A DNA stretch of 37,316 nucleotides from a virus, in IMG/VR virus record IMGVR_UViG_3300025108_000159, positions 1-37,316 of that record. The stretch is one strand, 5' to 3'. The position numbers were made by a program, and so were the translations under genes. Position 1 is the stretch's first letter. Each line of letters opens with the position of its first letter. Positions 1 through 5,897 of this stretch are shown here, piece by piece. A model generated the notes under the pieces. That model was not told the origin of the DNA. It was given only the letters and a program-made list of their open reading frames with translations, and did not search any database.

Positions 1-861
1 GGCAACTATACCTGTTCGGGCAGTCAAGTTACTTTTGATTTTACTCCTAGTGGTAGTTCAGTATGTAATGGTATTAAACATTTTGGGGTTGGGGTTTTAA
101 CAACAGTTTCAGATGGTGCAGTTACAAATACAAAACTTGGTGCAGATAGTGTCAATGGAAGTAAGATAGCTGACGATAGTATCTCAGATGAACATTTAGA
201 TATAACAGCAATCACAGGTCAAACAGCAATTACTTCACTAGCAGATACCGATAAGTTTTTAGTATCTGATGCAAGTGATAGTGGTAATCTTAAATATGTA
301 GAGAAACAATATTTGCCTAGTGGTGGAATGGTTTTAGTATCTTCTGGTAATGGTACAAATGCGGGAAGTTTACAATTAGAAAATGTTTTTTCTACAACTT
401 ATACTAACTATTTATTTATTGGTACATTTACACCATCTAATAATACAGTAGATTTAAAAGGTAATTATGTTGTTAATACAACTGTTTCAAGTGATAGTGA
501 GTACAGAAATATAGCTAGAGAAGTTTCTAGAAATTCTAGTGGTACAGCAACAGGATATGTAGGTGGTTGGGGAGCAGACCATATTAGATTTAATCATAAA
601 TCAACAAGTAATAATACTAACTTTGGTCAAAATATTAGAATAAATTTTTTTAATCCAATGGCTAGTTCATCAACTAACACTCCAGGTGATGCTCACCTTC
701 AATATGATGCTTCATTGTATAGTAATGCGTCAGATACAGCGAGGTCAGTTGGTTTTGTAAATTATCAAACAAGTGCTGATTACAATGGTTTTAGATTTAT
801 TTATTCAAGTGGAGATATAGCATTTTACAATTATTCATTATTTGGAATTACAGGAAGTTAA
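1..861 (+). CDS. Tail fibre / receptor-binding protein, 5' partial
   Basis: The frame is open from base 1 to a TAA at 859-861, so the N-terminus lies outside the window; 286 residues remain. The first third has the Ser/Thr/Asp/Asn-rich 'SDGAVTNTKLGADSV' repeats usual in fibre shafts (VTNxKL...I.D.SI..). From about residue 104 (LPSGGMVLV) a beta-rich globular domain follows, ending in a Phe/Tyr-rich tip (GFRFIYSSGDIAF...YSLFGITGS). That C-terminal layout is common in fibres of marine podoviruses. It is followed after 2 nt by a fibre-chaperone gene, which supports the fibre call. Receptor specificity cannot be read from sequence. Confidence 0.8.
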   Translation, partial: GNYTCSGSQVTFDFTPSGSSVCNGIKHFGVGVLTTVSDGAVTNTKLGADSVNGSKIADDSISDEHLDITAITGQTAITSLADTDKFLVSDASDSGNLKYVEKQYLPSGGMVLVSSGNGTNAGSLQLENVFSTTYTNYLFIGTFTPSNNTVDLKGNYVVNTTVSSDSEYRNIAREVSRNSSGTATGYVGGWGADHIRFNHKSTSNNTNFGQNIRINFFNPMASSSTNTPGDAHLQYDASLYSNASDTARSVGFVNYQTSADYNGFRFIYSSGDIAFYNYSLFGITGS

Positions 862-863
862 TT

Positions 864-1184
864 ATGGTATTATATAAAGCAACTAAAAATGGCAAAGTAA
901 AAATGACAGCAGATGAAGAAGCTAGTCTAAGAGCCGAATGGAAAACATGGGAAGATAAATCATCTGAAAGAAAACTTGCACAGATAAAAGAAATCAGATT
1001 ACAAAAACTAATTGAAACAGATTACCTTGCTAACTCTGATGTAACAATGCCAGACAATATAAAAACTTGGCGTCAATCTTTACGAGACATTCCGTCTAAT
1101 CATACTGATGAAGATGCTTATGATTTATTATTAGCAAGAGATAGTGACGGACAATTAACACATTCAATTTGGAGTAAACCATAA
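864..1184 (+). CDS. Tail fibre assembly chaperone-like protein
   Basis: A 106-residue protein starting two bases after the upstream fibre gene stops and ending with TAATG overlap into the next fibre gene. It carries the pattern of phage tail-assembly chaperones (Tfa-like/PF16778 type): a charged helix (ASLRAEWKTWEDKSSERKLAQIKEIR), then LIETDYLANSDVTMPDNIKTWRQSLRDIP, where the 'ETD..(x)n..WR..LRDIP' signature is the recognisable part. Family members usually bind the C-terminal tip of the adjacent fibre and help it trimerise. A second member is at 37035. Sandwiched between two fibre genes, it could serve either. Confidence 0.75.
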   Translation: MVLYKATKNGKVKMTADEEASLRAEWKTWEDKSSERKLAQIKEIRLQKLIETDYLANSDVTMPDNIKTWRQSLRDIPSNHTDEDAYDLLLARDSDGQLTHSIWSKP

Positions 1185-1777
1185 TGGCACAGACACTTAT
1201 AAATAATTTATCTTATTCAACACTAGATGCGACTAAGCTATCTGGAAATTTGCCTGCAATAAGTGGTGCTAGTTTAACTGGGATTAGTGGTGGTATCTCA
1301 CAATACCAACAATGGAGATTAACAAGTGCTTTAAATTCTAATGCAAGTGACGCAGACATATCATCTAATTTAGAAATTGTTGATACAAATTCACCACAAA
1401 CTCTTGGTGGTAATATGACTCAATCTGGGGGTGTTTTTACTTTTCCAAGTACAGGTGTTTATTTAATAACTTTTCAAGGACAAGCATATCAACCAAGTGG
1501 AGATGATGACAGAGGTGTAAAATTTAAAATTAAAACTACAACTAATAATGGTACATTTACGATTGCGGCACAAATGTATCAAGTTATGTCGTGGACAAAT
1601 AACAATAATCAACCATACGCTTCGGCAACAATCTCATGCATATTTGATGTTACTGATACATCAACACATAAAGTTTTATTTGGTTGGGGATCAAGTCAAG
1701 GTACAACTATTTATTTACGAGGAGATACAAGTGAAACAAATACAAATTTTCAATTTATGAAATTAGGAGACACATGA
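1184..1777 (+). CDS. Short tail fibre with C1q-like head domain
   Basis: 197 residues. The N-terminal 30 residues (LINNLSYSTLDATKLSGNLPAISGASLTG) are the shaft/attachment repeat seen in many phage fibres. From about residue 50 the protein resembles a C1q/TNF-like jelly-roll head: 'GVFTFPSTGVYLITFQG', alternating strands and an FxxMKLG ending. The C-terminal part of the protein at 36148 has the same layout (GVFSLPETGWWMVS... and NIMKLADV), so the two are paralogous receptor-binding heads. The start overlaps the chaperone stop by one base; the stop overlaps the next start as ATGA. Confidence 0.7.
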   Translation: MAQTLINNLSYSTLDATKLSGNLPAISGASLTGISGGISQYQQWRLTSALNSNASDADISSNLEIVDTNSPQTLGGNMTQSGGVFTFPSTGVYLITFQGQAYQPSGDDDRGVKFKIKTTTNNGTFTIAAQMYQVMSWTNNNNQPYASATISCIFDVTDTSTHKVLFGWGSSQGTTIYLRGDTSETNTNFQFMKLGDT

Positions 1778-1821
1778 TTAATCATTGTTGCGAAGATGGA
1801 AAGTGTATTTGTGGTAAATGA
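1774..1821 (+). CDS. 15-residue cysteine-rich micropeptide
   Basis: A tiny reading frame encoding MINHCCEDGKCICGK. Its start codon overlaps the stop of the upstream fibre gene (ATGA at 1774-1777) and its stop overlaps the start of the next gene (ATGA at 1818-1821), so it fits exactly between two genes by four-base overlaps. That is the main evidence that it is translated. Four cysteines in CC and CxC form, plus a His, could bind a metal or form disulfides. I recognise no named family; function unknown. It may alternatively serve only as a translational relay between its neighbours. Confidence 0.5.
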   Translation: MINHCCEDGKCICGK

Positions 1822-2054
1822 CTACACTAGATATAAACTCAAAAAACCTAGTTATAATTTTAGGATTAATAGGTGGATTAATAGGTAACGTCTTTTTTGT
1901 AGGAAAACTTTTTAATGAGTTTGAGTTACTAAAAGATGATGTTGTTACAGTACAAGAAAATCAAAACGTCATTCAACTTAAACAGGAATTACTAGAACTT
2001 AAATATAAAATTAAATCTTTACGTTTAGAGATTGATGGAGATTACAGAGAATAA
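1818..2054 (+). CDS. Small membrane-anchored coiled-coil protein
   Basis: 78 residues. A single hydrophobic segment lies at about residues 10-30 (LVIILGLIGGLIGNVFFVG), followed by a long charged heptad-like helix (ENQNVIQLKQELLELKYKIKSLRLEIDGD). This is a one-pass membrane protein with a C-terminal coiled coil, an architecture compatible with an inner-membrane spanin or a lysis accessory, since it lies just upstream of the lysis genes. There is no lipobox-bearing partner that would prove a spanin. It is translationally coupled on both sides (ATGA upstream, TAATG downstream). Confidence 0.6.
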   Translation: MTTLDINSKNLVIILGLIGGLIGNVFFVGKLFNEFELLKDDVVTVQENQNVIQLKQELLELKYKIKSLRLEIDGDYRE

Positions 2055-2269
2055 TGTTTAAAATATTTGCCATGATTTGTATGCTTAATGTAGGAGAGTT
2101 AGATCAAACACTATGTTTTAAAAGTGAAGTACCTTTAAGTTTTGACGATAATATAGAATGTAATTTAACAAAAAACAATTTAGCTGATTATCTTGATGCT
2201 GATTTAAAAGAAAGAAAATTAACAGTCATATTTCAATGTGGCTCACATATAGGTAATACAAATGTCTAA
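2054..2269 (+). CDS. Small hypothetical protein with hydrophobic N-terminus
   Basis: 71 residues, with a start that overlaps the upstream stop by one base (TAATG). The first 13 residues (MFKIFAMICMLNV) are hydrophobic and could be a short signal or membrane anchor. The rest is soluble-looking with four cysteines in total (at about 9, 21, 36 and 62). I recognise no family. Its position inside the membrane/lysis gene string and its possible export suggest an envelope role, but this is only inference. The 3' end overlaps the next gene by 8 nt. Confidence 0.5.
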   Translation: MFKIFAMICMLNVGELDQTLCFKSEVPLSFDDNIECNLTKNNLADYLDADLKERKLTVIFQCGSHIGNTNV

Positions 2270-2456
2270 TTGGGAAAAAGAAATTGCAGAATTAAAAACT
2301 GATGTCAAATATATTAGAGAAGACGTTAATATCATGCAGAAACAAATTCGTGATATTAATAAAGTATCTAATATGGGTATCGGAGGATTAAAAGTAGCTT
2401 TGTTCATCGGAGGTATTTTAGGAGCAATCTATACGTTCTTTAGATTGATGGAATAA
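2262..2456 (+). CDS. XhlA-like coiled-coil membrane protein
   Basis: 64 residues. Residues 1-35 form an amphipathic heptad helix (MSNWEKEIAELKTDVKYIRE...IMQKQIRDINK), and residues 40-60 form one membrane span (IGGLKVALFIGGILGAIYTFF). This 'coiled coil then C-terminal TM' layout is that of XhlA/haemolysin-type phage lysis proteins, which assist holins at the inner membrane. The family call rests on architecture only. A separate three-TM holin is present at 3880, so this would be an accessory factor. The stop is directly followed by the start of the phosphoesterase. Confidence 0.5.
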   Translation: MSNWEKEIAELKTDVKYIREDVNIMQKQIRDINKVSNMGIGGLKVALFIGGILGAIYTFFRLME

Positions 2457-3161
2457 ATGAAAATATTGTGTATTTCAGATACACATTATCCTTACGCACA
2501 TCCAGATCATTTAGAATTTTTAAAGGCTATAAAGTCTAAATATAAATTTGGAGCAAAGGATAAATATGTGCATCTAGGCGATGAGTGTGATTACTCTGCA
2601 TTGAGCTTTCACGATTCAGACCCAGACCTACCAAACAGCACCAAAGAATTAGATTTAGCAAAAGAAGATATACATAAATTAGAAAAAGTATTTCCTAAAC
2701 TAGATTTGTTAAATTCTAATCATGGTTCAATGGTTTATCGTAAACGTAAGTTTCATGGTTTTCCGCAACAAGTATTAAAAGACTATGCGGATATACTAGA
2801 CGTTAATAAAAAAAATTGGAAATGGCATGACAGCCTTATTGTAAAAGATAAATTTGGCAGTTATTACTTTACCCATAATATGAACGCTGATTGTTTAAAG
2901 TCAGCACAGGCACTTAATTATGAGGGATATGTGCAATCACATTATCATTCTCGTTTTGAGTGTAAGTTTTTTAGTTCTCCCGAAGCTCTTCGGTGGGGAG
3001 CTACAATAGGATGTTTGATAGACAAAGACTCTCTGGCTTTTGCGTATTCTCGAGTAAACATTAAAAGACCTGTTCTTGGTTGCATGGTTATCATTGATGG
3101 TGTTCCACATTTAGAACCCATGATACTACGCAAGGGTAACAGGTGGGTAGGTAAACTATGA
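2457..3161 (+). CDS. Calcineurin-like metallophosphoesterase
   Basis: 234 residues with the ordered metal-ligand motifs of the metallophosphoesterase fold: D8-x-H10 (ISDTHYP), G41-D42 (HLGDECD), N88-H89 (LNSNHGS), H140 (FTHNM) and H162-x-H164 (QSHYHS). All residues of the di-metal site are present, so it is probably an active phosphatase, nuclease or phosphodiesterase. The substrate cannot be told. Such genes are frequent in phage late/accessory regions. It starts immediately after the upstream stop and overlaps the next gene by 4 nt, so it belongs to the same transcript as the lysis genes. Confidence 0.85.
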   Translation: MKILCISDTHYPYAHPDHLEFLKAIKSKYKFGAKDKYVHLGDECDYSALSFHDSDPDLPNSTKELDLAKEDIHKLEKVFPKLDLLNSNHGSMVYRKRKFHGFPQQVLKDYADILDVNKKNWKWHDSLIVKDKFGSYYFTHNMNADCLKSAQALNYEGYVQSHYHSRFECKFFSSPEALRWGATIGCLIDKDSLAFAYSRVNIKRPVLGCMVIIDGVPHLEPMILRKGNRWVGKL

Positions 3162-3391
3162 AAACAAAAGACCCATTAGTACAACGAGTATTAGATAGAA
3201 TGGCAGACAGATCGGAGTCTGGTATCAAAAAGTTTGGTGTCACAATGGAAGATGCTGAACAAACTTTAGAACATTGGATAACAAACACGCAAGAAGAGTT
3301 AGCTGATAGTATTTTGTATCTCGAAAAACTTAAAGAAGAAATTAGAAAAAAAGAAACGTTATGGAATTTGAAACACTACGAGAAGAAATAA
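3158..3391 (+). CDS. MazG-like (all-alpha NTP pyrophosphohydrolase-like) protein
   Basis: 77 residues, all helical. The segment RVLDRMADRSESGIKKFGVTM...LEHWITNTQEELADSILYLEKL resembles phage MazG/dNTP-pyrophosphatase-like proteins, in which the 'EELADSxxYLEKL' helix supplies the metal-binding acidic residues (ExxxD type). If active it would hydrolyse a nucleoside triphosphate, but the protein is short and only part of the canonical acidic set is obvious, so the activity is an inference. It overlaps the phosphoesterase by 4 nt and the endolysin by 31 nt. Confidence 0.55.
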   Translation: MKTKDPLVQRVLDRMADRSESGIKKFGVTMEDAEQTLEHWITNTQEELADSILYLEKLKEEIRKKETLWNLKHYEKK

Positions 3392-3792
3392 AAGAACATG
3401 AAGGATATAGGAATAAAGTTTACAAAGATACTTTGGGAAAACGTACCATTGGATATGGTCATTTGTGTAGAGATGATGAAAAATGGGAAGACGATAAACA
3501 ATACGATCATCGACACTTGGAAAAAACTTTTGAATATGATTTTTCTATTGCCTATCGTGGTGCTAAGTCTTTGCACGATAATTTTGCAGAGTTGCCTAAA
3601 CCTGTTCAAGAAGTATTTATAGAAGCGTGTTTTGTTATTGGTACAACAGGCTTTAGTAAATTTAAAAAGACATTAGAGCTAATTAACAATAAACAATATA
3701 CCGAAGCATCCGAAGAAATTAAAAATTCAAAGTGGTATAGTCAAGTACCGCAAAGAGTAGAAATGCTTTCTAAGAAATTACAAGATGTTTAA
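3361..3792 (+). CDS. Endolysin, T4-lysozyme-type (GH24)
   Basis: 143 residues. The glycoside hydrolase 24 catalytic triad is visible with exact T4-lysozyme spacing: E14 (EHEG), D23 (VYKDTLG) and T29 in RTIGYGH, i.e. E-9-D-6-T. The C-terminal helical part (AFVIGTTGFSKFKKTLELIN...W..Q.PQR..ML) also fits. There is no signal peptide or SAR anchor at the N-terminus, so export should depend on the downstream holin. The start overlaps the MazG-like gene by 31 nt; starting later would remove the catalytic helix. Role: degrades peptidoglycan at the end of infection. Confidence 0.9.
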   Translation: MEFETLREEIKEHEGYRNKVYKDTLGKRTIGYGHLCRDDEKWEDDKQYDHRHLEKTFEYDFSIAYRGAKSLHDNFAELPKPVQEVFIEACFVIGTTGFSKFKKTLELINNKQYTEASEEIKNSKWYSQVPQRVEMLSKKLQDV

Positions 3793-3886
3793 AGTAATGT
3801 TTATCGTGTTGTTTGCAACGTTAGTCACAATACAATTAGCGAATTTATTTATTTATTACGAACAAGTAGGTGGAAACATATGTTAA
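3785..3886 (+). CDS. 33-residue single-span membrane peptide
   Basis: The frame overlaps the endolysin stop by 8 nt and the holin start by 7 nt, filling the gap between them completely. The peptide is one hydrophobic helix (VMFIVLFATLVTIQLANLFIYY) with a short polar tail ending in Cys. Position between endolysin and holin suggests a lysis-associated membrane peptide (antiholin or small spanin component), but no lipobox is visible. Function is inferred from context only. Confidence 0.5.
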   Translation: MFKVMFIVLFATLVTIQLANLFIYYEQVGGNIC

Positions 3887-4293
3887 CTAAATTATTAGGT
3901 GGGGATATTGTAAAAAATGTTGGTGGAATAATAGACTCTTTACATACCTCACAAGAAGAAAAAGATAATGCTAAAATTAAATTAAAAGAAATTGAAGCAC
4001 AAATAAATAAAGCACAATCAGATATTAACTTGGCTGATGCACAAAGCAAAGCAAGTGGTATTTCTGGAATGTTACAAAGATCATGGAGACCATTAATAGG
4101 TATGTCATGTGCGTTGGCAATATTTTGGGAATATGTATTTAAACAATTCTTATTGTTTTTTATTGCAACTTTTCAAGTTGAGACTGCTCCATTACCAGAG
4201 TTAGACATGGGTACTTTGATGCCTCTTGTTATGGCTCTTTTAGGTATGGGAGCATTACGTTCATACGATAAGACTAAAGGTCTTACTAAATAA
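3880..4293 (+). CDS. Holin, GTA/3-TM holin family
   Basis: 137 residues. The N-terminal soluble half is a charged helix (residues 25-60). The C-terminal half has the RSWRPLIG motif (residues 67-74) that opens the three-TM holin family (GTA_holin_3TM type), hydrophobic segments at about 71-98 and 110-126, and the typical ending 'GMGALRSYDKTKG'. It would permeabilise the inner membrane and release the endolysin encoded just upstream. The ATG is preceded by a purine stretch inside the upstream micro-gene (AGTAGGTGG). The order endolysin - TM peptide - holin supports the call. Confidence 0.8.
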   Translation: MLTKLLGGDIVKNVGGIIDSLHTSQEEKDNAKIKLKEIEAQINKAQSDINLADAQSKASGISGMLQRSWRPLIGMSCALAIFWEYVFKQFLLFFIATFQVETAPLPELDMGTLMPLVMALLGMGALRSYDKTKGLTK

Positions 4294-4303
4294 AGGAGGT
4301 AAT

Positions 4304-4423
4304 ATGAAATTATTACAAGACTTATGGGAACACTTAAAAGAGTGGTCTGATTGGTCAATGAAAGATTGGATTAAAGCAGGAATTGTTGCGATAATCGTAA
4401 TCGTAGTAATTGGAGCAATTTAA
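4304..4423 (+). CDS. 39-residue Trp-rich membrane peptide
   Basis: This ORF has the best ribosome-binding site in the area (AAAGGAGGT five bases upstream of the ATG). An amphipathic, tryptophan-rich N-terminal half (LWEHLKEWSDWSMKDW) is followed by one hydrophobic segment (AGIVAIIVIVVIGAI) ending at the stop. It is a type of small membrane protein seen in marine phages near lysis genes; no function is assigned. It could modulate the holin. Confidence 0.65.
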   Translation: MKLLQDLWEHLKEWSDWSMKDWIKAGIVAIIVIVVIGAI

Positions 4424-4426
4424 TTA

Positions 4427-4684
4427 ATGGCAGACTCAAGATTAAAAAGGGCGGGGGTAAGTGGTTTTAATAAACCTAAACGTACCCCCAACCATCCTAA
4501 GAAATCACATATTGTTGTTGCTAAAGAAGGTAGCAAAATAAAAACAATTCGCTTTGGTCAGCAAGGTAAGACAGGCGATAAAACAATGACCAAAAGAGCT
4601 AAGTCATTCAAAGCAAGACATGGTAAAAATATTGCTAAAGGTAAGATGTCTGCGGCTTACTGGTCTAACAAAGTAAAATGGTAG
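4427..4684 (+). CDS. Conserved basic marine-phage protein, function unknown
   Basis: 85 residues, strongly basic, with no membrane segment. The sequence (SRLKRAGVSGFNKPKRTPNHPKKSH, GKTGDKTMTKRAKSFKARHGKNIAKGKMSAAYWSNKVKW) is of a kind I recognise from marine cyanophages and pelagiphages as a conserved unknown. The 'FKARHxKNIAKGKMSAAYWxNKxKW' C-terminus is its hallmark. A DNA- or capsid-binding role is plausible from the charge, but unproven. It starts 3 nt after the membrane-peptide gene and is followed 6 nt later by another very basic peptide. Confidence 0.7.
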   Translation: MADSRLKRAGVSGFNKPKRTPNHPKKSHIVVAKEGSKIKTIRFGQQGKTGDKTMTKRAKSFKARHGKNIAKGKMSAAYWSNKVKW

Positions 4685-4690
4685 GGGTAT

Positions 4691-4837
4691 ATGTCACTAT
4701 ATAAAAATATAAATAAACGTAAAAAAGCAGGAAAAAGTAGAAGTAAAAAAAACAGTACAATAAGCCCAGAGGCTTACGCTAATATGAAAGCAGGATTTCC
4801 AAAAAAGAAAAAGAAAAAGAGTAAAAAGAAAAAGTAG
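4691..4837 (+). CDS. 48-residue lysine-rich basic peptide
   Basis: An ATG six bases after the upstream stop (GTAGGGGTAT leader) opens a 48-residue peptide. It has an Arg/Lys/Ser N-terminus (SLYKNINKRKKAGKSRSKKN), a central TISPEAYANMKAGFP and a tail that is almost pure lysine. Its stop overlaps the next start (TAGTG). Such tails suggest nucleic-acid binding or packaging with DNA, as with the 31-residue peptide at 24927. The function is not known. Confidence 0.6.
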   Translation: MSLYKNINKRKKAGKSRSKKNSTISPEAYANMKAGFPKKKKKKSKKKK

Positions 4838-5370
4838 TGAGGTCTATTAAAGAAGACATCATTTCTTGGTCAAAAGACTTTTTAGAAATACCTAACAAAC
4901 ATTTAAACAATTTCCCTGTTTGTCCTTACGCAAAAAAAACAAGGCTAGACAATCACATAAACATAATAGAACACCACGACTCTAACACATACCTTGAGGC
5001 TATTACAAAAGAAGCTAATAAATTTACAGGTAAAATTTCTATCGTTGCTTGTTCTGATTTATCTATAACTGCTGATGAACTAGCCGACTATATTCATGCA
5101 CTTAATTATGTGTATGTGCCAAAGAATGTATATTTAATGGCATCACACCCAGAAGATTTTGATGAAGAAATAGATTTCTTACAAGATACAACTTGGGAAA
5201 GTCATAATGATTTTATGATGGTGTTAATACAGCCATTTGATGAACTCGAAGAGGCAAGTAAGTCACTAAAAAAAATTGGCTATTACAATAATTGGGATGA
5301 TGATTATTTTAATGGGACAGTAAAACAAAGACAATACTATAAACATTTGAGGAAACATGAAGATAGTTAA
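4837..5370 (+). CDS. Conserved hypothetical protein with CPYA motif
   Basis: 177 residues from a GTG start that overlaps the upstream stop by one base (TAGTG). The N-terminal block IISWSKDFLEIPNKHLNNFPVCPYAKKTRLDN has a 'FPVCPYAKK' motif seen in marine phage proteins and reminiscent of small bacterial DUF1415-type proteins. The middle is alternating strand/helix with VPKNVYLMASHPEDF, and the C-terminus is acidic then basic. A redox or nucleotide role for the single-Cys motif is speculative. It overlaps the next gene by 14 nt, indicating coupled translation. Confidence 0.55.
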   Translation: MRSIKEDIISWSKDFLEIPNKHLNNFPVCPYAKKTRLDNHINIIEHHDSNTYLEAITKEANKFTGKISIVACSDLSITADELADYIHALNYVYVPKNVYLMASHPEDFDEEIDFLQDTTWESHNDFMMVLIQPFDELEEASKSLKKIGYYNNWDDDYFNGTVKQRQYYKHLRKHEDS

Positions 5371-5599
5371 AGTAACTTGGCTAGACACTAATGAGAACTC
5401 TGTGGGGTCTTGGATAGAAAAAACAGACCTAGATAACTCTAAATGTTGCTCTATTGATTCACTAGGTTGGCTATATAAAGAGACAGATGATCTTGTTGTT
5501 ATCCTAGCTGATAAAGATACTTACGATGAAGATGATCTATTTGGTAGATCGCAAGTTATTCCTAAAGGAGTAATTAAAGATATTAAGTATTTAGATTGA
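5357..5599 (+). CDS. Small hypothetical protein (last gene of rightward lysis operon)
   Basis: 80 residues, acidic, predicted beta-rich: KIVKVTWLDTNENSVGSWIE, then LGWLYKETDDLVVILADKD and a C-terminal strand IPKGVIKDIKYLD. This is the layout of many small phage proteins of unknown role in which a GW(L/I) strand follows a short acidic N-terminus. The start lies within the end of the preceding gene (14-nt overlap, GAGGAAAC before ATG). It ends right at the 3' end of the oppositely oriented tRNA-like sequence. Confidence 0.5.
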   Translation: MKIVKVTWLDTNENSVGSWIEKTDLDNSKCCSIDSLGWLYKETDDLVVILADKDTYDEDDLFGRSQVIPKGVIKDIKYLD

Positions 5600-5675
5600 T
5601 GGTGGGTGTAACAGGATTTGAACCTGTGACCTTTTCCGTGTCGAGGAAACATTCTACCAACTGAACTATACACCC
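5600..5675 (-). tRNA. tRNA-Val(GAC)-like sequence with C33; probable attachment-site core
   Basis: Read on the minus strand, a full 76-nt cloverleaf with encoded CCA folds: acceptor GGGTGTA/TACACCC, D-stem GTTC/GAAT, anticodon stem TTTCC/GGAAA, variable AGGTC, T-stem ACAGG/CCTGT with loop TTCAAAT. The anticodon loop is TCGACAC, giving anticodon GAC (Val). Position 33 is C instead of the near-universal U, the only non-canonical base seen. It lies 222 bp from the integrase stop on the same strand, as expected if it is the attP core that recombines with a host tRNA-Val gene. It may be a functional tRNA, or a tRNA-shaped core only. Confidence 0.85.
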
Positions 5676-5818
5676 TTAACTTATTATAGACCAACCTCAC
5701 AACTTTTTGTACAGCTATTGTACACAACGTTTGGTTAACTTTGGTTAACTTTGGTAAAAAATTGTAAGGTTTGGTCAACTTTTGCATCGTCTGGTCACTT
5801 ATAACTACATCGACACGG
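5636..5818. repeat. Inverted 9-mer TCGACACGG shared by tRNA anticodon arm and attP spacer
   Basis: CCGTGTCGA at 5636-5644 (the anticodon-loop region of the tRNA-like gene) recurs as TCGACACGG in inverted orientation at 5810-5818, between the tRNA and int. The copy outside the tRNA could be a second core-type integrase site or a footprint of a past recombination. It is short, so chance cannot be excluded. Confidence 0.4.
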
Positions 5819-5883
5819 CTTGTCCATACCTTTTTTTTTGTTAGTTTTTAGCCACAAAATAAATGTTGTACAGCTATTGTACA
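5707..5883. repeat. Paired 18-bp direct repeat flanking attP spacer
   Basis: TTGTACAGCTATTGTACA occurs at 5707-5724 and again, perfectly, at 5866-5883. Each copy holds two palindromic TGTACA half-sites separated by 5 bp (11 bp centre to centre, one helical turn). A third copy, inverted and with one mismatch, is at 18104-18121 before the late operon. The two copies bracket the phased TTTGGT array and sit between the tRNA core and int, so they are candidate binding sites for an attP accessory protein or a regulator. Confidence 0.75.
5730..5799. repeat. Helically phased TTTGGTYAAC array (candidate integrase/Xis arm sites)
   Basis: Copies start at 5730 (TTTGGTTAAC), 5740 (TTTGGTTAAC), 5750 (TTTGGTAAAA), 5770 (TTTGGTCAAC) and 5790 (TCTGGTCACT). 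All fall on one 10-bp register, so a protein bound to each would sit on the same DNA face. Position between the tRNA core and the integrase gene fits arm-type integrase sites or a cooperative excisionase array. The proteins that bind are inferred, not shown. Confidence 0.7.
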
Positions 5884-5897
5884 TTAACACCTGCCTA

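Noticed and set aside
3376-3609. Minus-strand ORF within the endolysin gene
   Set aside because: Shadow of a gene with a complete catalytic triad on the plus strand.
5521-5787. 88-residue minus-strand ORF across the tRNA-like sequence
   Set aside because: It reads through the tRNA and into a coding gene; the composition is not protein-like, and the tRNA explains the conservation.
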